A stretch of 64,000 nucleotides of DNA from Loktanella sp. D2R18 (GCF_003318235.1 NZ_QOCG01000032.1:159815-223814); one strand, 5' to 3'. Positions 7,795 to 16,365 are shown, numbered from the stretch's first letter. Made by a program: numbers and translations. The notes: generated by a model from the letters alone, not told the origin.

Positions 7795-8694
7795 CTAGGA
7801 CGCAAATGCCTCCCGCTCCGTGATCTTCTCAAACTCGGGCAAAAATCCCTCATGATTTAGCGCGAGGTATTTGGTGATCCGCTCATTGCTCACCAACCGC
7901 GTGACGTAGCCACGCGCCAAAACAAGATCGAGATGATCAGTGCCATAACTGTCTTCGACCAAACGCACTTCACGTTCAAGGTTGGCGGATTCGCGTTCCA
8001 TCAGATCAAGCTGTTCACGTGATATGCCTTTTATCTTCTTCGGTGTCGCGTCAGAGACCAGTTGGCTTTCAGGCGTCCCTGCCAAGAGAGATTGGGCGTA
8101 GTTGACGGTGTATTTGTTCATCGTCACCATAAGCTGTGCCGCTTCTATCTGGCGCATCGGTTTCATTTTCTTGAGAATACGAAATCCGGTCAATGCAACC
8201 TGCTTATCTTTCAACATCTCGGCTGCTTCAGGACAGATGCCATCAAGCAAACGCCTTTTGTCTTGCAGGGTTTTGATGTTCACATTCAGTGCTTTTGCTA
8301 AGCGTTCTTCAGATGCACCAAGGGTCAGCGCGCGCAAAATCATCTTATGTTCTTGGATGGTGGCAAGCCTGCTGATCCGATTGTTATAGGTGAAGGCTTC
8401 ATCGTCGGTGGAAATGATGCAGGGCGTGTCGGTGGCACCTTGACCCTTCAACACTTCCAAGCGCAGATGCCCGTCAAGCAACGTGTACTGGGTCGGATCT
8501 TGTTGATCGCGGGTCACAACGATCGGCTCGACAAGGCCAATCTCTGCAATGGATGCGACAATCCGTTTGAATTTGACCGTCTCTTTCGTTTGCGGGGTCA
8601 CGACATAAAGCGGTGCGATCTGATCGAACGCGATGCGTCGCAAGTCGCGCTCGAATGCTGCGACAACGATCTGTTCTGCGTCCCCAGTTGTCAT
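7795..8694 (-). CDS. ParB/RepB-like partition-family protein, second of cassette
   Basis: A 299-aa protein with a divergent ParB N-terminal domain: IAEIGLVEPIVV, then LLDGHLRLEVLK at the usual GxxR nucleotide motif, then NNRISRLATIQEHKMI. An HTH follows (EERLAKALNVNIKTLQDKR) and the C-terminal third resembles RepB plasmid-partition domains. The C2 motif, ENLxR in ParB, is changed to NNRIS, so CTP binding is uncertain. It overlaps the upstream parB-like gene by 4 bases, forming an operon with the serine recombinase. No parA or parS was seen, so a role in recombination rather than partition is likely. Confidence 0.75.
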   Translation of the reverse strand: MTTGDAEQIVVAAFERDLRRIAFDQIAPLYVVTPQTKETVKFKRIVASIAEIGLVEPIVVTRDQQDPTQYTLLDGHLRLEVLKGQGATDTPCIISTDDEAFTYNNRISRLATIQEHKMILRALTLGASEERLAKALNVNIKTLQDKRRLLDGICPEAAEMLKDKQVALTGFRILKKMKPMRQIEAAQLMVTMNKYTVNYAQSLLAGTPESQLVSDATPKKIKGISREQLDLMERESANLEREVRLVEDSYGTDHLDLVLARGYVTRLVSNERITKYLALNHEGFLPEFEKITEREAFAS

Positions 8695-9593
8695 GTCATG
8701 GCTCCGTCAATGCGGGTCAATCGATCTGCGATCGTCTTGGGAATGTTGGACAGGCCTTCTGCGCGCAAAAGCGTGACAAAATTTTCGTCTGAAAACAGCG
8801 TCTTCAAGGACTGGGTCAGAAACATGATTTCGCTTCGTGTCGCCCCAGCCTTACGCAGTAGGATTTTCTTCTTTTCCACATCGTTTTGATACGTTCGCAG
8901 CAAAGTCTCGACGGAAAGGTTTTTACGTGATCGCCTGTCTGAAGTGCCACGGCCTTTGCCGAACTGTTTGCGCGCTTCAACCAAACGCTTCGCCGCCATC
9001 AGACGACCGCCGCGCAAAACCTTGCTTTCATAGGCCTGCCGCAACACCGTCTGTACGCCAACATCATCGGCCTCGGCGATATCAACGGCGACGCTGACCG
9101 GAATTTTCCCGCTTTCGACGGCGCGCAAAAGCCGGTGTTCATTGCTTTCCAACAAACGAATGACACCGTGCACGTATTTGGCCGATAGCTGGGTCTTCGC
9201 GGCGATCTCCCGCTCAGAGTATCCACTGTCTTTGAGGCGTTTGATGTCCCTGAGTAGATCAAGCGAATGGTGCTGCCTGCGCGCAAGGTTTTCGACCAAG
9301 CTCATCACAAGACAATCCTCAGAGCTGGCGGTGATGACTACCGCGGGTATTTTGTCTTGTTTTAATACCTTGAAGGCCTCCAATCGACCTTGGCCACAAA
9401 CCAATTCATATGTCAGGTCACCGCTCTCATCATCTTTGCGCGCGGCAACAGTGATTGGACGCTTTAGGCCGAGCTCAGCAATATTTGCGACGATACCATC
9501 AAAGACCTTTTGATTGCGGATACGCGGATTGACCACGGTGATGGCATCGACGGAAATGAGCTCGGTGTGTTCTTGCGGGGCGTCAGACATCAT
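8691..9593 (-). CDS. ParB/RepB-like partition-family protein, first of cassette
   Basis: A 300-aa protein. The ParB N-terminal domain is well conserved: IAELGLKRPITV, CGQGRLEAFKVL (GxxR-type box) and LVENLARRQHHSLDLLRDI (ENLxR box), then an HTH, YSEREIAAKTQLSAKYV. The C-terminal part fits the RepB plasmid-partition domain. These two boxes bind CTP in ParB clamps. It overlaps both neighbours by 4 bases, so the recombinase and both ParB-like proteins are probably made together. No ParA is present. Confidence 0.8.
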   Translation of the reverse strand: MMSDAPQEHTELISVDAITVVNPRIRNQKVFDGIVANIAELGLKRPITVAARKDDESGDLTYELVCGQGRLEAFKVLKQDKIPAVVITASSEDCLVMSLVENLARRQHHSLDLLRDIKRLKDSGYSEREIAAKTQLSAKYVHGVIRLLESNEHRLLRAVESGKIPVSVAVDIAEADDVGVQTVLRQAYESKVLRGGRLMAAKRLVEARKQFGKGRGTSDRRSRKNLSVETLLRTYQNDVEKKKILLRKAGATRSEIMFLTQSLKTLFSDENFVTLLRAEGLSNIPKTIADRLTRIDGAMT

Positions 9594-11164
9594 GCGACCT
9601 CCAAGATTGAAGTGCGCTTACACATGGCAAAGAAATGGGTAAGGTCATCAAATCGGTAAGCGTCGAGCGACAGGCCATTGCTTTCCGACAGGCGTAGTTT
9701 GGGAAGTGTCATATCGGCGGTTGGCAGCAGGTAATAATCGAGCGGCGCTTCGTTTGCCTGATCCATGCGTACGACAACCGTGATGTCTGGCAAAAGACCG
9801 GTATCTAACCTGATGTTCCATCGATACGCACCAGCATCGGTCTGTGTACATCTGGCGATAACAACAGAGGCTGAAAATTCTTGATTGATGGTCAGAAGGC
9901 CGGCCTTGGTATCCTGCTGAACCAACCCGCCAACCTGTTCGATCGCACCTACCGTCTCATGGATGATCCGAGCATGGATCTTCCGCAGACCTTTGTTGAT
10001 TTCGATGTAGCGATAATCCCTATCCGGGGTGAAACCGACCAACTTATACGCTCTGAGTAAGCTGCCAAATCTACTTTGATATGCGCCACTGGACGGCAGT
10101 GCGCTGGCTTCGTTGATGACGATACCAGATAGAAAGCCATGCGTTTCCAGCGCGTCCCGCAATCCGTCCAGCATTTCTTCGTCAGAATATCGGTGTGCTT
10201 TGGCAGCAAAGATGGCTTTGGCGGCGGCAAATAACCCAGCATCGACAATCGCTTCAAAAGCACCTTCGGATCTGACCCAGTTATTTGGATTATTGCGCAC
10301 ATGACGCTTTTTCAATTTGAAGGAATGGCGGTTCCAGATGTTGTTGCCGATGTACTTTTCGTTTGAGAGCAGTTGGCGCACAACAGACGGTGTCCAGTCC
10401 CGATCCAAATCTGTTTTAATACCCTTGGCGTTAAGATCGGCCGCGATCACAGCCTCGGATTGATTGTCATCGACAAAACTACGGAAGATCTGGTTCACAA
10501 CTGCGATTTCGTCTTCAGGCCCCGGAACGAGCGTTATGCCGTCAGTTTGAATACTCTTATGTTCGCCCCGCGTCAGAATGCCTTTCTGGTTGCCAGCTTC
10601 ATCGATCAGCATCCGTCGCAGGCCGTACCCGGGCGGGCCGCCTTGTCGGTAGCCCATTTCAATCAACCGAGATTGACCCGCAAAGACCTTTTGCGAAAGC
10701 TCGCGGCTGTACTCCCCCGCCATCGCACGTTTGACGCCCTTAACGATCGTGGAAACTGGACTGCCGTCATTCTCAAACTGTTCAGCGCAATACTCGACTG
10801 CGATGCCAGCACGTTTGCAGGTATATTCGTAATACGCGCTCTCATCGGCATCCTGAAACCGACCCCAACGGCTGATGTCATAAACGAGAACAGTGTCGAA
10901 ATCTGTCTTCCCAGCTTGGATGTCTTCGAGCAACTGCGTGAGGCCATCACGTCCTTCGATGCGCAAACCACTTTTACCTGCATCGGAATATGTCTCAATG
11001 ATATGGTAGCCGCGTTCATCGGCATACCGCAGAATGGCATCGGACTGGTTTTCCGTCGAGTACCGCTGATGCTCAGTCGACATGCGGACATATTGTGCAG
11101 CCTTTCGACGGCTGCCTTGTTCATTGCTGTCTTCCGGCCAATTCAACGTTGCGGCCCTCCACAT
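9590..11164 (-). CDS. Large serine recombinase
   Basis: A 524-aa recombinase. The resolvase catalytic domain starts with AAQYVRMSTEHQRYSTENQ, carrying the nucleophilic Ser in Y-x-R-x-S, and continues with YSDAGKSG and YDISRWGR. A 'recombinase' domain follows (GPPGYGLRR, PSVVRQLLSNEKYIGN), then a long C-terminal part without the usual zinc ribbon. It probably integrates, excises or inverts a DNA segment. It is the first gene of a recombinase-ParB-ParB operon. The start at 11164 has a weak RBS; a TTG at 11146 preceded by GGAGGG is an alternative. Confidence 0.85.
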   Translation of the reverse strand: MWRAATLNWPEDSNEQGSRRKAAQYVRMSTEHQRYSTENQSDAILRYADERGYHIIETYSDAGKSGLRIEGRDGLTQLLEDIQAGKTDFDTVLVYDISRWGRFQDADESAYYEYTCKRAGIAVEYCAEQFENDGSPVSTIVKGVKRAMAGEYSRELSQKVFAGQSRLIEMGYRQGGPPGYGLRRMLIDEAGNQKGILTRGEHKSIQTDGITLVPGPEDEIAVVNQIFRSFVDDNQSEAVIAADLNAKGIKTDLDRDWTPSVVRQLLSNEKYIGNNIWNRHSFKLKKRHVRNNPNNWVRSEGAFEAIVDAGLFAAAKAIFAAKAHRYSDEEMLDGLRDALETHGFLSGIVINEASALPSSGAYQSRFGSLLRAYKLVGFTPDRDYRYIEINKGLRKIHARIIHETVGAIEQVGGLVQQDTKAGLLTINQEFSASVVIARCTQTDAGAYRWNIRLDTGLLPDITVVVRMDQANEAPLDYYLLPTADMTLPKLRLSESNGLSLDAYRFDDLTHFFAMCKRTSILEVA

Positions 11165-11233
11165 TCAAATTTGCAATTCTGTACTAAGGCTTAGCGATTC
11201 TCCCTTTGATCTTAGCGAGGGAGAGACGGAAAC

Positions 11234-11602
11234 ATGTTTCATAAAAAGGGCAACATCTTTCATAGGACGCGCCAAGGCACGATTTCTCAGGCAGAATACC
11301 GAGAGGCGATCAGTGCGGCATTGGTGCATGATTTGGGCGGCGCAGGGCGTGCTGCCAAAACGATAACTAAATGGACCGGTGTGAATGATCGAACAGCAAA
11401 AAACTGGATTTTGGGATACTGCGGGCCCTCTGGAGAGCACTTGATTGAATTGATGAGGCATTCCGACACTGTGCTTGCGGTAGTCTTGAAGTTGGCTGGA
11501 CGAGATAGTGCGTTGGCGGAGGAACAGGTTAAGCACTTTAGGCATGAACTGAGAATTGTTTTGGACAGCCTAGACGCGATTTACGGGATTCAAGACGAAT
11601 AG
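11234..11602 (+). CDS. Small HTH-like protein of mobile-element type
   Basis: A 122-aa protein divergent from the recombinase operon. LGGAGRAAKTITKWTGVNDR followed by TAKNWILGYCGPSGEHLIEL looks like an HTH in which R/T-AKNW is the recognition helix. Similar small proteins are common in alphaproteobacterial prophages and integrative elements. GGGAGAG precedes the ATG by about 9 bases. It may control the divergent recombinase cassette; that is inference. Confidence 0.55.
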   Translation: MFHKKGNIFHRTRQGTISQAEYREAISAALVHDLGGAGRAAKTITKWTGVNDRTAKNWILGYCGPSGEHLIELMRHSDTVLAVVLKLAGRDSALAEEQVKHFRHELRIVLDSLDAIYGIQDE

Positions 11603-11898
11603 GCGCACATTTTAAAAAGCGTCAAAGTAAGTGTCGAAAAGCTCCAATATCGTGTCAAAATGAAATGGATTTACCTTGTAATTTCAAGTAGCTTATCAAT
11701 TTATAGGCGACAAACTTGCTGTCATCTTGCATCAATTATGATGTCAGGCGTCACGAGAGTCTTCCACAATTGGCAGGTTTTCTGCCACAAATGTCTTTTA
11801 CTTCTTCCACATGCACATATTTTGTCGATCAGCATGACGGACGGGAGAGCATTGTTGTCAAAAATTCGGCTTAACAGCTCCGTTCCTTGGAAGGTCTA
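11603..11898. other. A+T-rich intergenic region with TGTC repeats
   Basis: No gene is visible. Several short TGTC-type words recur: GTGTCGAAAA, GTGTCAAAAT, TGTCATCTTG and TGTCAGGCGTCACG. They might be degenerate transposase-binding repeats or chance in A+T-rich DNA. Confidence 0.35.
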
Positions 11899-12243
11899 TT
11901 GCGATTTGATGTCATTAAGCACGAGCTTGCGCAGCAGCGTAGGCTTACAGAGCTTTCAAATGCTGAAATCAGTCGCATGTCTGGCGTGCATCAAAGTCAG
12001 GTCGGAAGAATCTGCAGCGGCCAGTTTAAGACTTTTAGCTTCAATGTTGTGCAAATTTGCAAAATTTTGGAGGTGGGCTTGCCAAGCACGGACGTACCAA
12101 CTTCGGGAGAAGATCCTTCTTGGGCCCAAGTGCAGTCCAGCATAAGGAATTTGTGGGACGAGACGCCGGAGGGAGCAAAGGCAATAGCTCAAATGATAGA
12201 TGCTGTTGCAAAGTTAGCTCCGCCGAAGAATGTCACAAATTAA
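11899..12243 (+). CDS. XRE-like HTH protein
   Basis: A 114-aa protein. The N-terminal half fits a Cro/C1-type HTH: LTELSNAEISRMSGVHQSQV followed by GRICSGQF and an ICKILEV helix. The C-terminal half (VQSSIRNLWDETPEGAKAIA) has no known domain. TTG 11899 was chosen because GGAAGG precedes it; a TTG at 11887 would add four residues. No partner toxin gene is adjacent, so I treat it as an orphan regulator of the accessory region. Confidence 0.55.
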   Translation: MRFDVIKHELAQQRRLTELSNAEISRMSGVHQSQVGRICSGQFKTFSFNVVQICKILEVGLPSTDVPTSGEDPSWAQVQSSIRNLWDETPEGAKAIAQMIDAVAKLAPPKNVTN

Positions 12244-12309
12244 AACTGGACCTGTCGCGGTTTGATGCCGCTCCTTTGATAGCATTTATTGTAGCAAAGG
12301 ATACTGACT

Positions 12310-12525
12310 ATGGGACTGAAACGGACGGATGAATTCCGCCAAGATGCGGTGCGTATCGCGTTGACCAGTGGGCTAACGCGTAAACAAGTAAACGAGCAAT
12401 TGGGGCGGCACGAAAGCGGGACACGTCCACATTCTACAACAACGAGAAAGGATCAAACGAAAGACACTCGAAACGCGACGCTTGCATCACAGACAACGCG
12501 CCGCATTATGCAACCAACCAGATGA
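12310..12525 (+). pseudogene. IS3-family transposase OrfA remnant
   Basis: The first ~28 residues (MGLKRTDEFRQDAVRIALTS, then GLTRKQV) are the standard IS3-family OrfA start with its HTH. Similarity stops after EQLG, where family members continue with a conserved GxSxxTLxxW segment. The rest is unrelated low-complexity sequence. No OrfB follows. It is a decayed fragment, marking the edge of the accessory region. Confidence 0.7.
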
Positions 12526-12702
12526 GCCAAACTCTCTCTTAGTTTAAGCTACCATTGGTTCCAAAAACCCTGACGACGGACAGGCGCGCAGGTCATAGGA
12601 AATGCAACCGCATAAAAGTATTCTCAAATGGTAACCGTCATTAAACGTTTTCTTTGTGGGGACGGATTCTGACGTAACCGGCAACTCGTTACACTGGTGC
12701 AA

Positions 12703-12725
12703 GGGACGGGTGGACAACCCGCCCC
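12703..12725 (-). terminator. Hairpin downstream of the lipoprotein gene
   Basis: Read on the minus strand, GGGGCGGGT and ACCCGTCCC form a 9-bp stem with one wobble pair and a 5-base loop, just past the gene stop. There is no T-run, so it may be a weak terminator or a 3'-end stabiliser. Confidence 0.5.
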
Positions 12726-12736
12726 TCGATCACTGG

Positions 12737-13087
12737 TTAGCGTGCGACGTGCCAGACGCCACCGACACCATCACCGGTGGTATCACCAGGCGCGCTATCG
12801 CCCTGCCAGAAATAAAGTGGTTCGCCGTTCTTGGCCCATTGGCTAGTGCCATCACGGCGCTGTACAACAGTCATACCTGCGCTCGGTGCCGCTGCGCCAG
12901 CTTGGGCCAGATATGGCGGCCAGCTGACGGCACAACTGTCATAGCAATTGGATGTATTCGCGCTGTCGTTGTCGAATGTGTAAAGGGTCATGCCGTTCGA
13001 GGCGGCCAATGGCCCGTGCCCGTCGGCATAAGCCTCATCACAGGCTGTGATCAAAAACCCGGTGGCCAGTACTGCAATTAGTTTCAT
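12737..13087 (-). CDS. Secreted lipoprotein with Yx(F/W)xxD repeats
   Basis: A 116-aa protein. MKLIAVLATGFLITACDEAY has a lipobox (ITAC), so it should be lipid-anchored. The body carries two copies of the family motif: LYTFDND and LYFWQGD, each with Trp/Pro-rich surroundings and a Cys pair (SNCYDSCAVSWPPYL). The family (COG4315-like) is periplasmic or outer-membrane and of unknown function, sometimes linked to envelope stress. An ECF-type promoter-like sequence lies upstream on the same strand (13156-13182), which would tie it to the T6SS-linked sigma factor. Confidence 0.8.
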   Translation of the reverse strand: MKLIAVLATGFLITACDEAYADGHGPLAASNGMTLYTFDNDSANTSNCYDSCAVSWPPYLAQAGAAAPSAGMTVVQRRDGTSQWAKNGEPLYFWQGDSAPGDTTGDGVGGVWHVAR

Positions 13088-13155
13088 TGTAAACTCCTAT
13101 TGTTATCTATCAGAGCCGCCGCATCGGGCGCCCTTGATTGCAAGTCGTACAAGTG

Positions 13156-13182
13156 AGTGTGCGGTAGCACGCAAAAGGTTCG
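13156..13182 (-). promoter_or_regulatory. ECF-like promoter upstream of lipoprotein gene
   Basis: On the minus strand the sequence reads CGAACC, 15 bases (starting TTTT), then CACACT. This resembles TGAACC-N15-GGCACT found before both ECF sigma genes and the sheath-fusion operon. The -10-like hexamer is about 68 bases before the lipoprotein start. It matches 5 of 6 and 4 of 6 positions, with identical spacing and the TTTT extension. Confidence 0.5.
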
Positions 13183-13203
13183 AAATTTTTGAATTTTCTA
13201 ACA

Positions 13204-14778
13204 CTAACGATTTTCTGCAAGAAAATCATGGATTTCGTCCATGCAGACTTTCCAGGCCGGTTCGTCCCCAAGGATGATATGACTGCGGCTTTCCAGCGTC
13301 ACGAGCCGTGCGTTGGGAATTTCAACGGCCAATTCGCGCCCATAGTCCAGCGGGATCCGCTGGTCTTTGCGTGCATGAATCACGAGCGTTGGCGCCTGGA
13401 CCTGTGACAACAGATGCCGCACATCGATATCACCGAAGGCCTGCTGAAAGCGCACCGCGTTTTCGGGCGACGTGGTTTGCCGCTGGAAATCATCAAACCA
13501 CGCCAAACGCTCTGCGTCAGCATCAGGCATGAAAGTCTGCGAAAAGATATGCCGATAGGCCGGATTGGACGTACCCCACCCAAGTCGCGTCAGCGTTAGC
13601 ACTGCCTCGCGTTGTTCCTGATCTTCCTTGGACATTCCAATCCGCCAACCGCTGGCATAGCCACCAATCAGCACCAATGCAGACACTCGTCCGGGGTGGC
13701 GCACGGCATAATCGATGGAAACGGCACAGCCCTGCGACATCCCTAACAGAGGGAATCTATCCAAACCTTGGCTATCCACCACAGTTTCAAGATCATTCAG
13801 GAAAGACGGAAAACTGATCTCCGGCACCTCCCAATCCGACAGCCCATTGCCCCGCTCATCATAGCGAATGAAGGTGTGATTGGCCGCGAGGGCTTGAAAC
13901 GTATCCCCCCAAATCGGGCTCTCCCAATCAAGTTCAAGATGGTTCAGCCAATTCGCCGCTTTGACCAGCGGTGGGCCGGATCCGACAGTGGCATAAGCAA
14001 TTCTGACGCCGTCTTTGGCCTTGCAAAACTCAACTGACTGGCGTTGCTTAAATGCTGCCCCCGACAATTGGGGTTGGGTCGGTGCGGATTTTGTCCAGTC
14101 ATTGGCATCAGGCCCCATCAGATCGACATATTCGGTCAAAACGGTTGAGGCCTCGTACTGACGCTGCAACTGGATTAGCTTCTGCCAAAGAGCGTATGGT
14201 GCGTCGTGCGAATAGGGTTCCAAACGGCACCACAGCCGCAGCCACTTCAACGCTTCATGGTCCGCGAAGTCATCAGCATTGATCAGTTTTTGAAAGATCC
14301 CCCCGCGCAGATCTTGCAATTCATTCCTGACCCCAAGCAACCAAACATCATAATCTGCCGACGCGGACGTCTCGAGGCTTGCAAGCGGCTTATGCGACAG
14401 CAGCTCGGCGGCTTGGCGCAAATGTGCAGTCGTTGCCCGAGGGTTGCGATGGACCTCGCGGACAAAACCCGCATCCAGATCAATAGTAGTCAGGTCAATC
14501 TTGATACTGTCTTTCGTTGCGATCAACCTTTCATGTGCGTCATCGTTTAGTGTCTTGCGTAATTTGCTAAGCGACCATCGCAATCCAGCGCGTGGATCGC
14601 TGGTGCGGTCAAAAAACATCTCGCACAGGTGTTCTCGACGTTGGGATTGACCTGTTAGCAGCAGGTAAGCCAACAGTGCACGCGCTTTGCGCGATGTGAC
14701 CAGGGCCACTTTTTGACCGTCGCGATAGACGGCCAAATCCTCGATAGCATCCACCCTGATGTGATCAGTCATCGACAT
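13204..14778 (-). CDS. BTAD/SARP-type regulator fused to alpha/beta hydrolase
   Basis: A 524-aa two-part protein. Residues 1-230 form an OmpR-like winged helix and a BTAD tetratricopeptide domain (SRKARALLAYLLLTGQSQRR, then LRWSLSKLRKTLN), as in SARP activators. Residues about 245-524 are an alpha/beta hydrolase: YDERGNGLSDW, nucleophile elbow GMSQGCAVS, TLVIHARKDQRIP with the acid and SRSHIILGDEPAW with the His. Both halves look complete. The hydrolase part may sense or cleave a small ligand that controls DNA binding. It is not in an operon with its neighbours. Confidence 0.8.
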   Translation of the reverse strand: MSMTDHIRVDAIEDLAVYRDGQKVALVTSRKARALLAYLLLTGQSQRREHLCEMFFDRTSDPRAGLRWSLSKLRKTLNDDAHERLIATKDSIKIDLTTIDLDAGFVREVHRNPRATTAHLRQAAELLSHKPLASLETSASADYDVWLLGVRNELQDLRGGIFQKLINADDFADHEALKWLRLWCRLEPYSHDAPYALWQKLIQLQRQYEASTVLTEYVDLMGPDANDWTKSAPTQPQLSGAAFKQRQSVEFCKAKDGVRIAYATVGSGPPLVKAANWLNHLELDWESPIWGDTFQALAANHTFIRYDERGNGLSDWEVPEISFPSFLNDLETVVDSQGLDRFPLLGMSQGCAVSIDYAVRHPGRVSALVLIGGYASGWRIGMSKEDQEQREAVLTLTRLGWGTSNPAYRHIFSQTFMPDADAERLAWFDDFQRQTTSPENAVRFQQAFGDIDVRHLLSQVQAPTLVIHARKDQRIPLDYGRELAVEIPNARLVTLESRSHIILGDEPAWKVCMDEIHDFLAENR

Positions 14779-15025
14779 GACCTAGCGAGGAACACGCGGC
14801 GTAAGAATTGGTCATTGGAGATGGGTTCATGTCCTGTCTGTTGACCATCGTGACTATTCCTCTGCGCATATAGATCGCCCCTACTTACAGCATTGAGTAG
14901 GTCAACTCAGGAATAATGCGCACGCCTCCGGGTTGCAATTGCATTCGTCAATGCTGACCAACGATCAGGCCAGGTGGATCAACGCAATTCGTTGGTATAA
15001 AGGCCGCAACCTTCACTAGGGTCAG

Positions 15026-15083
15026 GGGTTCTGTCGCAAATTCACCCAAAAACGGAAAGACGGTAAAAGTTTGCGACAGACCC
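15026..15083. mobile_element. IS6-type terminal inverted repeats, internally deleted
   Basis: GGGTTCTGTCGCAAA (15026-15040) and TTTGCGACAGACCC (15070-15083) are inverted copies of the typical IS6-family end, with only 29 bases between. No transposase remains. It is either a deletion product of an IS6 element or a pair of solo ends. Confidence 0.6.
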
Positions 15084-15121
15084 ACCAAAACGGACAACCA
15101 TCATCTCCTTCAAGAGATGCC

Positions 15122-15155
15122 CCGCCCCAAGTTCAGCTTGCTGAGAACGGGGCGG
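15122..15155. terminator. GC-rich bidirectional hairpin
   Basis: CCGCCCC (15122-15128) pairs with GGGGCGG (15149-15155), and the inner TCAGC pairs with GCTGA around a TT loop. There is no clear T-run. It lies downstream of the transposase-like fragment on the minus strand and could end its transcription. Confidence 0.5.
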
Positions 15156-15173
15156 CCTCAGATCACACCGAGA

Positions 15174-15428
15174 CTAATTCAGTTTAACGAAGCCTGGAAT
15201 TACCGTTTTGCCGGAATATTCTTCCACGCGCGCGTGATATCGGGTCAGCCTTGAAAAATAATTCTCAATTCGATTGAACCAACTTGCACCCTCATGAGCA
15301 CTCACTTTGTGAATTTTGACGTTTGACCCCATTGGGGACATCACGTGGCTCATCTTGGAGAAGTGCATTTGACGTATCAGGACATTGATATGGTCGTCCG
15401 CTGGGATGGCGCCGCTTTGTGGGGTCAA
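15174..15428 (-). pseudogene. Possible DDE transposase C-terminal fragment
   Basis: An 84-codon frame whose segment HEGASWFNRIENYFSRLTR resembles the SWLNxxE...LTR block around the last catalytic Glu in IS630-like transposases. The rest does not match and no N-terminal domain is present. The call is weak; the surrounding IS6-type ends support insertion-sequence debris. Confidence 0.3.
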
Positions 15429-15493
15429 ACTCTGCGTAATGCCAAGACTTTCCCAAGGGCGTGGCCCGACATCTGGCCCCGAGGAGCGATGCT

Positions 15494-16279
15494 ATGGAAC
15501 ACATAGGCACCCTGCGCACCCGTCTTTCCGATCGGCTTGAGACACCCGCGATCAGCGGTCTGATTATTGGTGTTATCTTGTTTAACGCTTTGATTTTGGG
15601 GTTGGAGACGTTGCCGGGCGCAGTGGCTTTGGCGGGCCCGGTTGTCTCTTTGCTTGATACGGCCTGTCGTGTGTTCTTTGTCGCCGAAATTTCCATCAAG
15701 TTATTTGCGACAGGGGGCCGGTTTTTTCGCGGTGGTTGGAATCTGTTTGACCTGTCCATTGTTGTTGTGTCGTTGCTGCCTGCAACCGAGAGCTTTGCGG
15801 TGTTGCGCGCTCTGCGCATCTTGCGTGTTCTGCGCCTGATTTCGGTCGCCCCCCGTATGCGCCGGGTTGTCGAAGGCTTTGTGTCTGCCTTGCCGGGTAT
15901 GGGGTCTGTCTTTGTTTTGATGGCGATCATTTTTTACATCGCTGCCGTCATGGCGAGCAAGATTTTTGGCACTGCGTTTCCTGAATGGTTTGGCAGTCTC
16001 AGCCTGTCCGCCTACACGTTGTTTCAGATCATGACCCTTGAAAGCTGGTCGATGGGTATCGTGCGACCGGTGATGGAGGTCTTTCCATATGCTTGGGTCT
16101 TTTTCGTTCCATTCATCGTGATTACAACCTTTGCTGTTGTGAACCTCTTGGTTGGTTTGATCGTCAACTCCATGCAGGAAGCGCATTCAGAAGAGAGCAA
16201 TGCCGCGACGGATGAATATCGTCTGGAAATCATAACCCGCCTCAAAGCGATTGAGGATGCGTTGGCCGAGAAACCCTAG
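15494..16279 (+). CDS. Voltage-gated sodium channel (NaChBac type)
   Basis: A 261-aa single-domain ion channel with six transmembrane segments. The S4 voltage sensor shows Arg every third residue (LRALRILRVLRLISVAPRMR). The pore has the bacterial sodium selectivity filter TLESWSM, followed by S6 (VITTFAVVNLLVGLIVNSM) and a short coiled-coil-like C-tail that would hold the tetramer together. Marine bacteria use such channels in motility and pH control. ATG 15494 was chosen because GAGGAGCG lies just upstream; a GTG at 15461 would add eleven residues. Confidence 0.92.
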   Translation: MEHIGTLRTRLSDRLETPAISGLIIGVILFNALILGLETLPGAVALAGPVVSLLDTACRVFFVAEISIKLFATGGRFFRGGWNLFDLSIVVVSLLPATESFAVLRALRILRVLRLISVAPRMRRVVEGFVSALPGMGSVFVLMAIIFYIAAVMASKIFGTAFPEWFGSLSLSAYTLFQIMTLESWSMGIVRPVMEVFPYAWVFFVPFIVITTFAVVNLLVGLIVNSMQEAHSEESNAATDEYRLEIITRLKAIEDALAEKP

Positions 16280-16338
16280 GACCAAGACCAGTATTTCGGC
16301 AAGGCAGGCCAGGATATTGCCAAAAAAATCGAATGCTG

Positions 16339-16365
16339 TGAACCTTATTGGGATCCGGGGTCACC
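16339..16365 (+). promoter_or_regulatory. ECF-like promoter upstream of M15 peptidase
   Basis: TGAACC, 15 bases (starting TTAT), then GTCACC. The first hexamer and the spacing match the element before the ECF sigma gene exactly; the second hexamer matches 4 of 6. It is 74 bases before the peptidase start. Confidence 0.45.

Larger units (their letters stand above)
14779..15173. other. Intergenic region with IS ends and a hairpin
   Basis: No intact gene is visible. It contains a pair of IS6-type terminal sequences (15026-15083) and a strong GC-rich hairpin (15122-15155). A short frame near 14952-15010 reads LTNDQARWINAIRWYKG and may be another insertion-sequence scrap. Confidence 0.45.

Noticed and set aside
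8347..8889. Plus-strand frame opposite the ParB-like genes
   Set aside because: It is antisense to both ParB-like genes, which have clear domains and overlapping starts.
11660..12145. 161-codon plus-strand frame before and across the XRE-like gene
   Set aside because: It overlaps the better-supported HTH gene in another frame and has low-complexity, Cys/Leu-rich sequence without a family match.
12656..13081. Plus-strand frame opposite the lipoprotein gene
   Set aside because: The minus-strand lipoprotein has a lipobox and family repeats; the plus frame has neither RBS nor motif.
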